64,000 nt of DNA from Nitrospirota bacterium (GCA_020851375.1 JADZCV010000045.1:1-64000); one strand, 5' to 3'. Shown: positions 7,885 through 18,166, numbered from the stretch's first letter. The notes: generated from the sequence alone by a model not told the origin. Translations and numbers: made by a program.

Positions 7885-9694
7885 TTATAAGTACCCTAAG
7901 ACCGTCACTTCCTGCTGCCACATAGATGTTGCCATCATCACCGATAAATATGTTTTCTATCCCATCAACAAACTCATATTCTATCGCCCACCTCAGTTTC
8001 CCGGGCTGACTAATATCAAAAGAAGTTATTTTTTTTCTGCCTGCCACATAAAGCCTGTTTTTATGCTGTAGTATATTCCTGATGGGATATGGCACCTTTT
8101 TAGTACTAATCTTCCTTATCAGCAAAGGATCAGAAACATCAAGCAAAACAATGCTGTCATCAGCCACTGCATAACCATATTTGCCATTGATATAAATATT
8201 ACCAATGTTATCCATACTAAATTGTGTCTTCTTTACTGGATCTTTCATTTCGCCTGCTTCAACGACACTAAGCCCCACCCCCCTCTCTGCAATATAAAGA
8301 TCCCCGTCTGATACAGCGATACCACAGGGGATATTCGCAGTCTTGTAATTTCCAATTAAGGCCGGTCTTGCAGGATCTGATACGTCAACCACCGCTATGC
8401 CATCTTCTCCATCAGCAATAAAGGCTTTATTACCCTCTACGACTACATGACTTGCTATACCCCTTGTGTCAAGACCACCAATTCTTCCTGGCCTGTATAT
8501 ATCACTGATATCAACGATGTGCAAACCGGCATCTCCGGCTCCGATAAACGCCAGATTGTCACGAACAAATAAATCTACTGAATTCCCCGGCAGTTCCAGT
8601 TCGGCAATCCATGCAGGGTTATCAGGATTGCTTATATCTATTACCTGCATTCCCTTTGAACCGGCAGCCAGATACACATACTTCCCCCTGACATAGAGAT
8701 CATGAGCATAACCATAATATCCATACCCCCCGGCTTCAATCGGTTTTTCCGGATCCCTGATATCAATAACCTTAATTCCGCCTTCCCAATCCGCCACATA
8801 CGCATAATCACCCTTAACCTTGACATCCCATGCCATACCTTTTGTATCGAGAGCGCCTTTAATCACAGGACTTGCGGGATTGCCTGCATCCACTATCTGC
8901 AGACCACTCTTCCAGTCAGCTATGTAGGCATATCGTCCAGCTGAAGTTATTCCCCTCGCATTCCCAGGCGTCTTCATCCTGCCTGCAATCACCGGATGCA
9001 CAGGATCCTTTACATCCAGGATGTGGAGTCCGGAATCATATGACACGACAAAGGCATATCCTTTATCAACAAATACATCCTCAGCTCCCACCGCTTCCGG
9101 ATAAGCGGAAGCGATTACAGGATTTACAGGATTACGCGCATCTACAATAAGAAGGCCGGACTTATCAGCTGCAACATATGCATATCCATCACTTACAGTT
9201 ATCCCCCATGCAAGCCCCTTTGTATCAAACCTGCTCAGTAGTTTGGGATCCCGTGGATCTTTGACATCAATAATTGAAACCCCTCCCCTGTGGTCAGCCA
9301 CATAGACCATGTTATCCACGACCTCTACAATATAGGCAAGTCCCTGGGTCTGATAGTGGCCTACTATCCTGGAGTTTAGAGGATCGCTCACATCAATGAT
9401 TTGAAGTCCATGGTCATCATCACCAACATAGGCAATGTTGTCTTTTACAAAAATCCCCTTAGGAGATCCCGGCGTATGGACATTTGTCAGGTGAACCGGC
9501 CGGTAGGGATATGTTATGTCATATATATGCAGCCCGGAATTCCAGTCTGCAAGGTAGAGGTAATTTCCGGATATGAATATCTTCCTCGCATAACCACCTT
9601 TTGTATTATCACTTACTGTAACACCTTCAGACACAGTGCACAGCATATTAAGTGTAACGATTAGCACTAATGAAATCCATATACCCTTTTTCAT
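7850..9694 (-). CDS. Secreted LVIVD-repeat beta-propeller protein
   Basis: 614 residues from the ATG at 9694, chosen because AGGAGG lies 4 nt upstream and a signal peptide (KKGIWISLVLIVTLNMLCTVSEG) follows. The rest is about 12-13 repeats of roughly 44 residues with the pattern AYVADxxxGLxIIDVxDPxxPxxxG, the LVIVD repeat. Such repeats fold as bladed propellers on the cell surface or in the periplasm; ligands are unknown. It follows cstA by 7 nt and overlaps aspA by 35 bp, so the three probably share a transcript, which is an odd partnership of uptake, lyase and surface protein. Confidence 0.85.
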   Translation of the reverse strand: MKKGIWISLVLIVTLNMLCTVSEGVTVSDNTKGGYARKIFISGNYLYLADWNSGLHIYDITYPYRPVHLTNVHTPGSPKGIFVKDNIAYVGDDDHGLQIIDVSDPLNSRIVGHYQTQGLAYIVEVVDNMVYVADHRGGVSIIDVKDPRDPKLLSRFDTKGLAWGITVSDGYAYVAADKSGLLIVDARNPVNPVIASAYPEAVGAEDVFVDKGYAFVVSYDSGLHILDVKDPVHPVIAGRMKTPGNARGITSAGRYAYIADWKSGLQIVDAGNPASPVIKGALDTKGMAWDVKVKGDYAYVADWEGGIKVIDIRDPEKPIEAGGYGYYGYAHDLYVRGKYVYLAAGSKGMQVIDISNPDNPAWIAELELPGNSVDLFVRDNLAFIGAGDAGLHIVDISDIYRPGRIGGLDTRGIASHVVVEGNKAFIADGEDGIAVVDVSDPARPALIGNYKTANIPCGIAVSDGDLYIAERGVGLSVVEAGEMKDPVKKTQFSMDNIGNIYINGKYGYAVADDSIVLLDVSDPLLIRKISTKKVPYPIRNILQHKNRLYVAGRKKITSFDISQPGKLRWAIEYEFVDGIENIFIGDDGNIYVAAGSDGLRVLIIDEKSKTTIQD

Positions 9695-9701
9695 TTTCCT
9701 C

Positions 9702-11642
9702 CTACCGCACCTCCATCTCAGTTGCCCATTCAACAACCTCACTCGTAATAACCTCCCGCTTCCCTGCAAGATAACCGTACCACTTAACAAATGAATCTAT
9801 GACAACGATAATCGCGAGTATTGCCATAGCTGCCACGAGTCCGGCATCAAGCCTGAATGCAATGGCCTCGGTAGGTGTTGCAGCCTTAGTCGCCTTCCCT
9901 AAAAACATGTAGAGGAGTTTATATGAGGCTGTCATTGTCATTACAAACATAAAGACCATGGGGATAAATGTCACCCATGCATACTTAAGCCTGTCCATTT
10001 TTATGAGGATAGTCGTTCCGACGCAGAATGCGAGGGCTGCCAGGAGCTGATTTGCAACACCAAACATAGGCCATATGGTGGATATACTGCCTGAGTATAT
10101 CAGGTAGCCCCATGCACCAACTACTACAAGGCTTGTAAGGATGGTACCGGGCATCCAGTTTGTCCTGGCGAGCGGTCTGTAAGCATAACCGCCTAATTCC
10201 TGCAATATAAACCTTGCGACCCTTGTCCCTGTGTCTACTGTTGTCAGGATAAAGAGCGCCTCAAACATCAGTGCAAAGTTATACCAGTACGGCATCAGTC
10301 CCTTCATTCCCGGAAGGTTCGAGAATATGTACGCCATCCCAACGGCAAGGGATACTGCCCCGCCGGGCCGTCCGGCCACATCAGTCCCAACCATGCCTGA
10401 CAACTCCTGAACTTTAGAGACAGGGAAACCCATTTGAGCAAGCACATCAAAGGGCAAGGTAGTGTTTATTGCAAAATAATCACCTGGTATCAGTATTGTT
10501 GCTGCAACTACAGCGATGACTGCAACAAAACCCTCTGTCAGCATGGCTCCAAAACCTATCACCTTAATCTCCGACTCTTTCTGAATCATCTTGGGCGTAG
10601 TCCCTGAAGAAATGAGGGAGTGAAATCCTGAGATTGCACCGCATGCTATAGTTATAAACATGAAGGGAAACACAGCCCCGGGGATTACCGGGCCGCCCCC
10701 GCCAACAAACGCTGTAACTGCAGGCATCTGGATATCAGGGGCAAGGATTATGACACCGGAAGCAAGGAGCGCGACTGTCCCTATCTTCATATAAGTTGAG
10801 AGATAATCCCTGGGACACAGAAGAAGCCAGACAGGAAGAACTGATGCTATAAAACCATATGCAGCCATGCAAAAGACAAGGGTGGTGCGCGAGAGATTAA
10901 AATAAGGTTCAAGGAAAGAACCAGGAACATACCTCCCGGCAATTACAGCGGTCAGGAGGAGAATAACCCCAATGGCGCTTACCTCACCAACCTTTCCATA
11001 CCGGATTTTATACAGATAAATGCCCATAAACAATGCTATTGGCATGGTAGCAGCTATGGTAAATGTCCCCCATGCACTCTTCGTAAGCGCATTAACCACA
11101 GCAAGTCCAAGTCCTGCAAGGGCAACCAGGATAATGAAGAGAATGGCAAGGGCGGCTGTAACACCGGCAACCGGACCAACCTCATCCTTTGCAATCTGCG
11201 CGAGAGACCTGCCGTTTCTCCTCACAGATGCTGCGAGGATGACAGTATCATGCACAGCCCCTCCAAAAGAGGCCCCAATCAAAATCCATAAAAATCCCGG
11301 AAGATATCCGAATTGCGCTGCAAGGACAGGTCCTATAAGGGGACCAGCGCCGGCTATTGCCGCAAAGTGGTGGCCAAACAACACCCACTTATGAGTAGGA
11401 TGATAGTCCCGCCCGTCTGCCAGCCTTTTCGATGGTGTAAGCCGCCTGTCATCCAGTGAAAGCACCTTTGCAGTTATGAATGCTCCATATAGCCTGTATA
11501 CGATTATAAAAAGACATGCAGCAGCAACAACAAGCCAGAGCGCATTAACCTTCTCAGCAGGGTTTATTATTCTGGTAACAACAGAAAGGGCGAATGACCC
11601 GACAATAGCAAGTATTACAGTAATTAGCGTTGACAGTTTCAT
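9702..11642 (-). CDS. cstA: CstA-family carbon starvation transporter
   Basis: 646 residues from the ATG at 11642, which overlaps the upstream stop as ATGA and has AGGGGA upstream. About 16 hydrophobic segments are visible. FGHHFAAIAGAGPLIGPVLAAQFGYLPG is the hallmark CstA segment, followed by FGGAVHDTVIL; the length suits the pyruvate/peptide uptake family (CstA, BtsT). It takes up pyruvate or small peptides across the inner membrane. It lies between a nuclease gene and the LVIVD gene in one apparent operon. Which substrate is carried cannot be told from sequence. Confidence 0.88.
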   Translation of the reverse strand: MKLSTLITVILAIVGSFALSVVTRIINPAEKVNALWLVVAAACLFIIVYRLYGAFITAKVLSLDDRRLTPSKRLADGRDYHPTHKWVLFGHHFAAIAGAGPLIGPVLAAQFGYLPGFLWILIGASFGGAVHDTVILAASVRRNGRSLAQIAKDEVGPVAGVTAALAILFIILVALAGLGLAVVNALTKSAWGTFTIAATMPIALFMGIYLYKIRYGKVGEVSAIGVILLLTAVIAGRYVPGSFLEPYFNLSRTTLVFCMAAYGFIASVLPVWLLLCPRDYLSTYMKIGTVALLASGVIILAPDIQMPAVTAFVGGGGPVIPGAVFPFMFITIACGAISGFHSLISSGTTPKMIQKESEIKVIGFGAMLTEGFVAVIAVVAATILIPGDYFAINTTLPFDVLAQMGFPVSKVQELSGMVGTDVAGRPGGAVSLAVGMAYIFSNLPGMKGLMPYWYNFALMFEALFILTTVDTGTRVARFILQELGGYAYRPLARTNWMPGTILTSLVVVGAWGYLIYSGSISTIWPMFGVANQLLAALAFCVGTTILIKMDRLKYAWVTFIPMVFMFVMTMTASYKLLYMFLGKATKAATPTEAIAFRLDAGLVAAMAILAIIVVIDSFVKWYGYLAGKREVITSEVVEWATEMEVR

Positions 11643-12403
11643 GATCGGGTCCCCTGAATATATTTGCTGCACAGCCGTTTATAAAACATCTCAGCAAGAT
11701 CGAACAGGTTTCTTGTATCCGCCTCATTATATCTTATCAGCAGGTCCAATGCCCTGTTGTCGCCATTGATATAACGGTTCCACAGAATAACTGCATCATA
11801 ACCGCTCATTCCTGTGATGTCATCATCCCTCCTTATCCCCAGATATGCCTCAAACTTCTTAAGACCACCCCTCATCCCGAGTTTGTGTCCTGCCAGACAG
11901 AGGTCAAAATGCGGGAAATTTATATTAAACCCGGGCATACACTTTTTAAGAAATGGGACATCAAAACTGCGCCCTGAGAATGTAATCAGGAGTTTATAGC
12001 CTGACAGGACATCAGACAATGCCCTTTGGTCCAGATTTATTCCCTGAATATATGTCTTCATGCCATTACAGTCATACAATCCAACAACAGTCACGGCATC
12101 TTCACCAGGATAAGTCCCTGTTGTCTCAATATCAAGACATACCGAATCCTTCCGGAACTCATCAAAGAGTCTCCAGTGTTCATTGTGATTCAATCTTGAT
12201 ACAAAGTAAGAACTGTCACAATTGTTCAATGCCGATAATGCCCCCGTCAGCCTCATGTCAAGCATATGTTTTCTTACCGGAGAAATGCCCCTGATATGAC
12301 TTTTCCCAAGAAAGTCATTCCAGGTGACAGCCCCCTCCTTCCATATATGCCTCTCAAACCTTGTGCCGATACCCGGCAGGAAACAGAAAGTACGTCTGAT
12401 CAT
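11639..12403 (-). CDS. YprB-type ribonuclease H-like exonuclease
   Basis: 254 residues. VCLDIETTG (about residues 87-95) is the first DEDD motif; ITFSGRSFDVPFL is the second (Phe-Asp), and YNEADTRNL contains the closing Asp motif. This matches the RNase_H_2 (YprB) family of 3'-5' exonucleases acting on nucleic acid. The first 80 residues are a poorly conserved lead-in. Its promoter TTGATT-17-TAAAAT ends 7 nt before the ATG, so the message is probably leaderless. It runs divergently from the sensor kinase of nitrate module A and is coupled to cstA by ATGA. Confidence 0.8.
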   Translation of the reverse strand: MIRRTFCFLPGIGTRFERHIWKEGAVTWNDFLGKSHIRGISPVRKHMLDMRLTGALSALNNCDSSYFVSRLNHNEHWRLFDEFRKDSVCLDIETTGTYPGEDAVTVVGLYDCNGMKTYIQGINLDQRALSDVLSGYKLLITFSGRSFDVPFLKKCMPGFNINFPHFDLCLAGHKLGMRGGLKKFEAYLGIRRDDDITGMSGYDAVILWNRYINGDNRALDLLIRYNEADTRNLFDLAEMFYKRLCSKYIQGTRS

Positions 12404-12410
12404 TCAGTCA

Positions 12411-12439
12411 ATTTTAATATCATAATGAAGTTTAATCAA
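12411..12439 (-). promoter_or_regulatory. Leaderless-type promoter of the YprB nuclease gene
   Basis: TTGATT (12434-12439), 17-nt spacer, TAAAAT (12411-12416), 7 nt to the ATG at 12403. It overlaps the first in-frame ATG (12425) of the divergent kinase gene, one reason to prefer the later kinase start. Confidence 0.6.
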
Positions 12440-12466
12440 GGGTGTGATAATATTACAGACCTCACC

Positions 12467-14644
12467 ATGTTCAGAAAAAGATTCGGGATACAGCTTAAAA
12501 TTGTCATTGCCCTGCTGGCCGTAGGACTGATATCCGGACTTGTCAGCCTTATCTTTACCTTCATGACAGAAACCCGTGGTATTGAGGACTCCTTTGGCCC
12601 TGTATTCCAGACAATTGCAACAGAGACTTCCAGAAAGATTGACATGATAATAGATAAGAAGGCTCAGGATGCAAGATCACTCGCCGCAATGCTGGGCACA
12701 AACTTCAATTCTCTCTCCGGCTCAGATATTGAACGTTATATTGAGCGGTACCAGAAGGAGCGTGGTGATGAGGTAATCTCGATCCTTGTCACAAACAAAA
12801 AAGGCGTCACCATGGCCGCAACCCAGGGCAGAATATATTCCCGGAAACAGTCCACAAGGACATTTGTTGAAAGATTCTTCCTCTATGACATTGATATTGA
12901 CGGACTCAATCAGACCTCTTCAATATCAATGTCAGCTCCAATTACAGAAAGTTTGACGGGTGAAATAGCCGGAACACTCAACATACTATATGACCTCAGG
13001 GAGGTTTTTAGTGTCATCTACAACCTCAGGATATGGAAAACCGGCCATACTGACCTTGTTTCCTCAGACGGGACACTTCTGGCGTGCTCTCTTTCATCTT
13101 TCCCGGGCCACAATATCAGCAACAGCATGCTTCACCAGCTCTCATCAACGAAACCAGGCTGGATGAGGACACATAGTGAAGAACATGGCATTACAAGCAG
13201 CATAACAGGCTACTCTCCGGTCAGTACTGAAATTGATTCAGGAGAAACTGTTTCAGAGGGAAGAAAGCTGTATGTACTTGTGAGCCAATTTTATCAGGAC
13301 TCATATTCCCCTTTTTATGATCTCCTCAGGAAGACTTTATTAATAAGTCCTGCTGCCATACTCCTTCTTTCCTTCTTTGTATATGTTACCGGAAAATGGA
13401 TTGCAAAACCGATCAAAGACCTGAGCAGGGGTGTGGAGCTAATGGGACAGGGCGAACTAAATCATGACCTGAATATAAATACCGGTGATGAGATTGAACA
13501 GCTCGCTGATAATTTTACACAGATGGCAAAGAACCTGGGAAGCAAATTTGACGAGATACGGCTTGAGAAGGATAAATTAAACACTGTAATGGATAATATC
13601 GGAGATGGGTTGATCATACTGGATCAGGACTGCAGGATCAAACATATGAACACAAAATTCATAAAAGAACTTGGCAGGGACTCTATCGGAAAGTCCTGCA
13701 GAGAGGTATTCGGATTTGAGGATCTGCCCTGCAATAACTGCTCCGTCAGAAAAGAAGAGGATTTCAGGCCCCATACGCTTGAGGCTGATACAAACAAAGG
13801 CCGCTCATATATAATTACACACTCCAGGATAAAGAACCTTGACGGCACATCATCAACCATAGAGGTATTTACAGATATAACTGAGAGGAAACGGCTTGAA
13901 CAGCAGCTACTCAACACAGAGCGGGTCGCTGCCCTGAGCCGGTTTTCATCCACATTTGCCCACGACCTGAGAAATCCCATCATTGCGGTAAAAAAGACGC
14001 TTGAAATGTTAAGGGATGCACCCTCATTAACAGGTGCCCCGGCAAACAGCGGGATATATACTGACTTGATTTCTACCTGCGAGCTTACCCTTTGTCTTAT
14101 AAACGATGTCCTTGATGTGCACCAGGTAAGCTACAGCGAACTTCCGTTGATTTACTCATCTTTTTCATTGTCTGATGCGCTGTCTGAGGTCGTATCTCTT
14201 TTAAGGATTGAAGCAATGGAGAAAAAAAATATTATCGAAATAAACGGCAGAGATGACATATCAGTCGAAGGTGACAAGAGACGTATCCAGCGCGTCTTCA
14301 TAAACCTGATGAGTAATGCGATCAGACACTCGCCGCCTGAAGGGACGATCAGGATTGAATTCCAATCCAATCAACAGCACATCCCTGATGATAATTCATC
14401 GCTCGTATTTTCCATTGAAGATGAGGGACCGGGAATCCCATTATCTGACTTGTCAAATGTGTTCGATCTGTTCTATAAAAAGGATATCGAAAATATCAAG
14501 TCAGGAACTGGTTTGGGACTCTATTTTTGCAAGGTTGTAGTGAACGCACATGGCGGAAGGATATGGGCCGAGAACAAAATCAGCGGTGGCGCTGTATTCA
14601 AAATAGAGATGCCACTCGTCAGAAGGAGCGGGAATGCCAATTAA
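12467..14644 (+). CDS. Membrane sensor histidine kinase of nitrate module A
   Basis: 725 residues. Order: membrane helix (about 8-32), extracytoplasmic dCache-like sensor (33-290, ending NLRIWKTGHTDLVSSDG and FYQDSYSPFYDLL), second helix (292-312), HAMP (KWIAKPIKDLSRG...), PAS (375-470), HisKA with His in FAHDLRNP (about 498), and HATPase with N box NLMSNAIRHSP and G boxes DEGPGIP and GTGLGLYF. It should phosphorylate the coupled NarL-type regulator. The sensor is similar to that of the module B kinase (43719-46349), including the TGHxxLV and KPGW segments. An ATG at 12425 is possible, but it lies inside the divergent promoter. Signal (nitrate?) is inferred from context. Confidence 0.85.
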   Translation: MFRKRFGIQLKIVIALLAVGLISGLVSLIFTFMTETRGIEDSFGPVFQTIATETSRKIDMIIDKKAQDARSLAAMLGTNFNSLSGSDIERYIERYQKERGDEVISILVTNKKGVTMAATQGRIYSRKQSTRTFVERFFLYDIDIDGLNQTSSISMSAPITESLTGEIAGTLNILYDLREVFSVIYNLRIWKTGHTDLVSSDGTLLACSLSSFPGHNISNSMLHQLSSTKPGWMRTHSEEHGITSSITGYSPVSTEIDSGETVSEGRKLYVLVSQFYQDSYSPFYDLLRKTLLISPAAILLLSFFVYVTGKWIAKPIKDLSRGVELMGQGELNHDLNINTGDEIEQLADNFTQMAKNLGSKFDEIRLEKDKLNTVMDNIGDGLIILDQDCRIKHMNTKFIKELGRDSIGKSCREVFGFEDLPCNNCSVRKEEDFRPHTLEADTNKGRSYIITHSRIKNLDGTSSTIEVFTDITERKRLEQQLLNTERVAALSRFSSTFAHDLRNPIIAVKKTLEMLRDAPSLTGAPANSGIYTDLISTCELTLCLINDVLDVHQVSYSELPLIYSSFSLSDALSEVVSLLRIEAMEKKNIIEINGRDDISVEGDKRRIQRVFINLMSNAIRHSPPEGTIRIEFQSNQQHIPDDNSSLVFSIEDEGPGIPLSDLSNVFDLFYKKDIENIKSGTGLGLYFCKVVVNAHGGRIWAENKISGGAVFKIEMPLVRRSGNAN

Positions 14645-15314
14645 AATTCTTATTGCCGATGACCAGCGTCTGTTTCGCCAGAGTCTTAAATATCTGATTG
14701 AACAGGAGAGGGATATCAGGGTTGTAGCTGAGGCTGCAAATGGTCAGGACGCCTGCACCCTGTCCCAGGAATTCAATCCTGACATAGTGCTGATGGATGT
14801 AGATATGCCGAAAATGGATGGCATAGATGCCACCCGACTGATCCTTGAACGAAAACAGGATTCAAAGATATTGATGCTTTCAGTTCATGACGATGATGAA
14901 AGAATAATCTCCGCTATGCGCAATGGCGCACTCGGCTATATACTCAAGGATGCAGACCACAGGGAATTTATTCGCATAATAAAGAGCACTTACAAGGGCG
15001 AAGAAATTATATCGCCGTTTATTGCGAACCGGACACCACGAATTATTTCAAGGATAAGCATGGCAACTAAAGACAATTTGCACTTTACACCCGGCAATGC
15101 ATCAAAATTGTCAGCACTGACCGATAGAGAGGTCCAGATCGTGAAACTGCTGGCAGACGGTAGAAGCAATAAGGAGATTGCCGATTCCATGTTTATTTCC
15201 ATTGAAACAGTCAAATCCCACCTTCAGACTATTTATAAAAAACTGGAAGTGAAGGGGAGGACAGAGGCAGCAGTCTGCTATCTGCGCGAGAAGCCCGCAC
15301 AAGACACCCTATAG
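14634..15314 (+). CDS. NarL/FixJ-type response regulator
   Basis: 226 residues. Receiver domain: acidic pocket DD (10-11), phosphoacceptor Asp in IVLMDVDMP, Thr/Ser in MLSVHDDD, Lys in GYILKDA. C-terminal LuxR-type helix-turn-helix: LTDREVQIVKLLADGRSNKEIA, then SIETVKSHLQTIYKKL. Its start overlaps the kinase stop by 11 nt. It is expected to bind promoters when phosphorylated; narK, 125 bp downstream, is the obvious candidate target. No symbol is given because NarL itself cannot be told from its many paralogues. Confidence 0.9.
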   Translation: MPIKILIADDQRLFRQSLKYLIEQERDIRVVAEAANGQDACTLSQEFNPDIVLMDVDMPKMDGIDATRLILERKQDSKILMLSVHDDDERIISAMRNGALGYILKDADHREFIRIIKSTYKGEEIISPFIANRTPRIISRISMATKDNLHFTPGNASKLSALTDREVQIVKLLADGRSNKEIADSMFISIETVKSHLQTIYKKLEVKGRTEAAVCYLREKPAQDTL

Positions 15315-15439
15315 TGTTAGCCGAAATCACTCGCCTGAGCCATTTCCTGCGCCCCATAGTTAGCTGTTTTCATCCTTATGAGCGATTTACTGCCTTATTG
15401 CAATTTTGCTATTTTTAGCTCCATTAAAGGAGGTGCATC

Positions 15440-16681
15440 ATGGCAAAAGGATTCTGGAAATCGGGCCACCCCCCCACTCTTCTTATGGCATTTCTTTACT
15501 TCGACATGAGCTTCATGTGCTGGATGGTAAACGCGGCAATGGCACCATTTATAAGCCAGCAACTTGGTCTTTCACCTTCACAAAAGGGACTCATGTTGTC
15601 AATACCCGTCCTGGCCGGGTCTGTACTTAGGATCCCCCTTGGGCTTGTGGCTGAAATAGTTGGTCGAAAAACTGCAGCAATAATCGGACTTGCTATAACT
15701 ATTGCAGCCATGTTCTATGGATTTGCCTTTGTAAATACCTATGCTGAGGTACTTTTAATGGGGGCTCTCCTTGGTGTGGCAGGGGCAAGTTTTGCAGTCG
15801 CCCTTCCACTTGGGGCCGGCTGGTTCCCACCACAGTACCAGGGACTGGCTATGGGTATAGCCGGCGCCGGAAACAGCGGAACAATATTCGCCGGACTTTT
15901 TGCCCCGCCCCTTGCTGAGATGTATGGCTGGAATGTCGTATACGGCTTTTTCGCAATCCCTATTATCGTCGTTCTTGTCCTTATGTGGATTGTTGCAAAA
16001 GAACCACCTGATAAGATGGAGAAGAAAAAGGCTACCCAATACCTTAAGGTATTGGCAGAAAAGGATATATGGGTATTTAACATCCTTTATTGGGTGACCT
16101 TCGGTGGATTTGTCGGGTTCGCCAGTTTCGTGCCAACCTTTGTAGCAGACCAGTATGGAATAAGCAAGGTTGCGGCCGGACAATTCATGATCCTCGTTGG
16201 GTTCTCCGCAAGTGCGGTACGTGTAGTCGGCGGCTGGTTCGCTGACAGGTTTGGCGGCATACGAGCCCTGAGCGGCATATACATAATCATTCTTATAGGC
16301 GCCCTGGCAGCAAGTTCACTCCCGTCACTATATGTCTTGCTAATTGCACTTTTTATTATGGCAGCAGGGATGGGGGCAGGCAATGGTTCAGTCTTCCAGT
16401 TGCTGCCTCTCCGCTTTCCACAGGCCAAGGCCATTACGTCTGGCATAGTGGGAGAATTCGGATCTCTTGGGGGTGCGTTTATCCCGATGATTATGGGCTG
16501 GTCCATGCAGTATATAGGAAATTACTCTTTAGGGTTTATCATATATGGCATAACTGCAATAATAGCCTTGTCTATACTTCTCATCGTCCAGAGAAAGTGG
16601 ACCACCAGCTGGGTGGGGAAAGGTGGCAAGGCTCTGCCTGAGACGAGAGAATATTCAAGTGAACCGACATGGGAAGCATAA
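15440..16681 (+). CDS. narK: NarK-family nitrate/nitrite transporter (module A)
   Basis: 413 residues, 12 hydrophobic segments. GIAGAGNSGTIFAGLFAPPLAE is the nitrate signature of helix 5 and GEFGSLGGAFIP the matching one in helix 11; both are diagnostic of the nitrate/nitrite porter family of the major facilitator superfamily. The start has a strong ribosome binding site (AAAGGAGGTG). It imports nitrate or exchanges it for nitrite at the inner membrane. It follows the kinase-regulator pair and overlaps the uspA-like gene by 13 nt. A close paralogue is at 40620-41846. Confidence 0.9.
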   Translation: MAKGFWKSGHPPTLLMAFLYFDMSFMCWMVNAAMAPFISQQLGLSPSQKGLMLSIPVLAGSVLRIPLGLVAEIVGRKTAAIIGLAITIAAMFYGFAFVNTYAEVLLMGALLGVAGASFAVALPLGAGWFPPQYQGLAMGIAGAGNSGTIFAGLFAPPLAEMYGWNVVYGFFAIPIIVVLVLMWIVAKEPPDKMEKKKATQYLKVLAEKDIWVFNILYWVTFGGFVGFASFVPTFVADQYGISKVAAGQFMILVGFSASAVRVVGGWFADRFGGIRALSGIYIIILIGALAASSLPSLYVLLIALFIMAAGMGAGNGSVFQLLPLRFPQAKAITSGIVGEFGSLGGAFIPMIMGWSMQYIGNYSLGFIIYGITAIIALSILLIVQRKWTTSWVGKGGKALPETREYSSEPTWEA

Positions 16682-17151
16682 AAGAATACAAATCACCACC
16701 CACAGAAGATCAAAATGAATACAGGAGTATAGTATGTCCTGTCAACGACTCTGCCTTGTCCATCAAGGGAGAGGAAACGGCTGCATACCTGAGCAAACTA
16801 TCCGGTGCCCGCCTCATTCTTCTGACTGTTGTAAACAAATGGAATAAAGCTGAACCAATGACGACGGATTCCCGTGAATGGAGTGACATTCATGATACGT
16901 GGCTGGGCGAGGGACGGGCATTACTGGAGAAGGCAGAAGATAATCTCAGGGAACAGGGCGTAATTAATATTGAGACAGTGCTCAGGGAAGGAGAAATCAT
17001 TACTGAAATACTTGCAGAGGCAAGGAAACGAAAGGCTGACCTGATAGTAATGTCTCTGCACAGGATTCCAATGAAACGCTTCCTTCCCTGGAGCATAATG
17101 AACAAGATAACCAGAAAAGCGCCTTGTCCTGTTTACTGGGTCTTTGATTAG
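16669..17151 (+). CDS. UspA-family protein lacking the ATP-binding signature
   Basis: 160 residues, coupled to narK by a 13-nt overlap. YRSIVCPVNDSALS starts the Usp fold; LIVMSLH and CPVYWVF are its later strands. The ATP-binding pattern G-x2-G-x9-G-S/T is absent: the region reads LHRIPMKRFLPWSI. The three Usp genes here share a family-specific segment, TTDSREWSDIHDTWLGEG in this copy. Location next to narK in both nitrate modules suggests a link to nitrate respiration, but the role is not known. Confidence 0.85.
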   Translation: MGSIKEYKSPPTEDQNEYRSIVCPVNDSALSIKGEETAAYLSKLSGARLILLTVVNKWNKAEPMTTDSREWSDIHDTWLGEGRALLEKAEDNLREQGVINIETVLREGEIITEILAEARKRKADLIVMSLHRIPMKRFLPWSIMNKITRKAPCPVYWVFD

Positions 17152-17168
17152 TCCAGTGATACGCCTGA

Positions 17169-18137
17169 TTATTCCATCTCTATCTTATCAGCTGTCATAG
17201 TCCCATCACTTGAGAGACTAACATGCAACTCTACTTTCTGACCTGGTAGTAAGAAACCGCATGTAACAAACTCAGCTGAATCATCAAGTGATATAACGGC
17301 CTCTGTTATATCAATACTGACATTGACCCCATCATTCTCAGAAGAAAGAATCAGAGTATCCGGCAGATCAGGGTTGTCACAACCGATTATCTCTGTAATC
17401 AGCCCTTTGACTTCCTCTACTTTCATATCATCCCAGCCCTTGTCATCAATCAATGATGGCATTGTATAAGCGAGAATAACCGGCCTCAACTGATATTCAT
17501 CAAGACCAGCAGGATTTGCAATCTTGATAGAATCCGCAGGAAGCAGATCAAAGACTATGTATTCAGTCGTGTCAGGACCAAGATAAATATCGTTCTTAAA
17601 TTTTATATCAATCTTCCCGGAAGGGACATTAAGCAGATAAGCATCGTTATCCGTACATGGGTTCAATGGGTCATCAGCAACACCATCAGGAAGTGCATAG
17701 AAACAGTTTTTGCCTGTTGTTTCATCCAATTCAATCCTTGCCTTTTCATAATAACCAGCCATGTCTGCCGGGACTGGGACCAGTGACATGAGGGACGCAT
17801 TATTACCCTGTAGTGTAAGCAGGTCATATCTGGCAGTTCCCTCGAATACAGTCAACCATTTATCTTCATCCATGCTACCACAATCATTGTCATTTTCAAT
17901 ACTGCCCTTCATGATAGAAACTTTTTTGATGGTCACCCATAGTTGTGAGAGTTCCGGAATGTCATTTGCTCTGTCAGACGGACGAGAAAGCAGATCGTCT
18001 TTGATGAGTATCCCTACTTTTCCTGCATTAGCGCCGCTGGATTGCTCTCCTCCTGTACTGCCCGTACTGCCGCATCCAACAATTCCGGTGAAGAAAATAA
18101 TGCCTGCAATTGCAATAAGACCAGATTTTAACTTCAT
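17169..18137 (-). CDS. DUF4382 lipoprotein
   Basis: 322 residues. The signal peptide (LIAIAGIIFFTGIVGCG) contains a lipobox ending in Cys at about residue 22, followed by a Gly/Ser-rich linker. GKVGILIKDD through LWVTIKKVSIMK and YDLLTLQGN match DUF4382, a beta-sandwich found in secreted lipoproteins of unknown function. The C-terminal third (VEEVKGLITEIIGCD...) resembles a DUF5666-like strand pattern. It has its own promoter, with the same operator as the DUF6502-DUF5666 operon, so it probably belongs to the same regulon. Confidence 0.8.
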   Translation of the reverse strand: MKLKSGLIAIAGIIFFTGIVGCGSTGSTGGEQSSGANAGKVGILIKDDLLSRPSDRANDIPELSQLWVTIKKVSIMKGSIENDNDCGSMDEDKWLTVFEGTARYDLLTLQGNNASLMSLVPVPADMAGYYEKARIELDETTGKNCFYALPDGVADDPLNPCTDNDAYLLNVPSGKIDIKFKNDIYLGPDTTEYIVFDLLPADSIKIANPAGLDEYQLRPVILAYTMPSLIDDKGWDDMKVEEVKGLITEIIGCDNPDLPDTLILSSENDGVNVSIDITEAVISLDDSAEFVTCGFLLPGQKVELHVSLSSDGTMTADKIEME

Positions 18138-18166
18138 AGTTGTCCTTTCCTGTTTAAGTTTGCTTC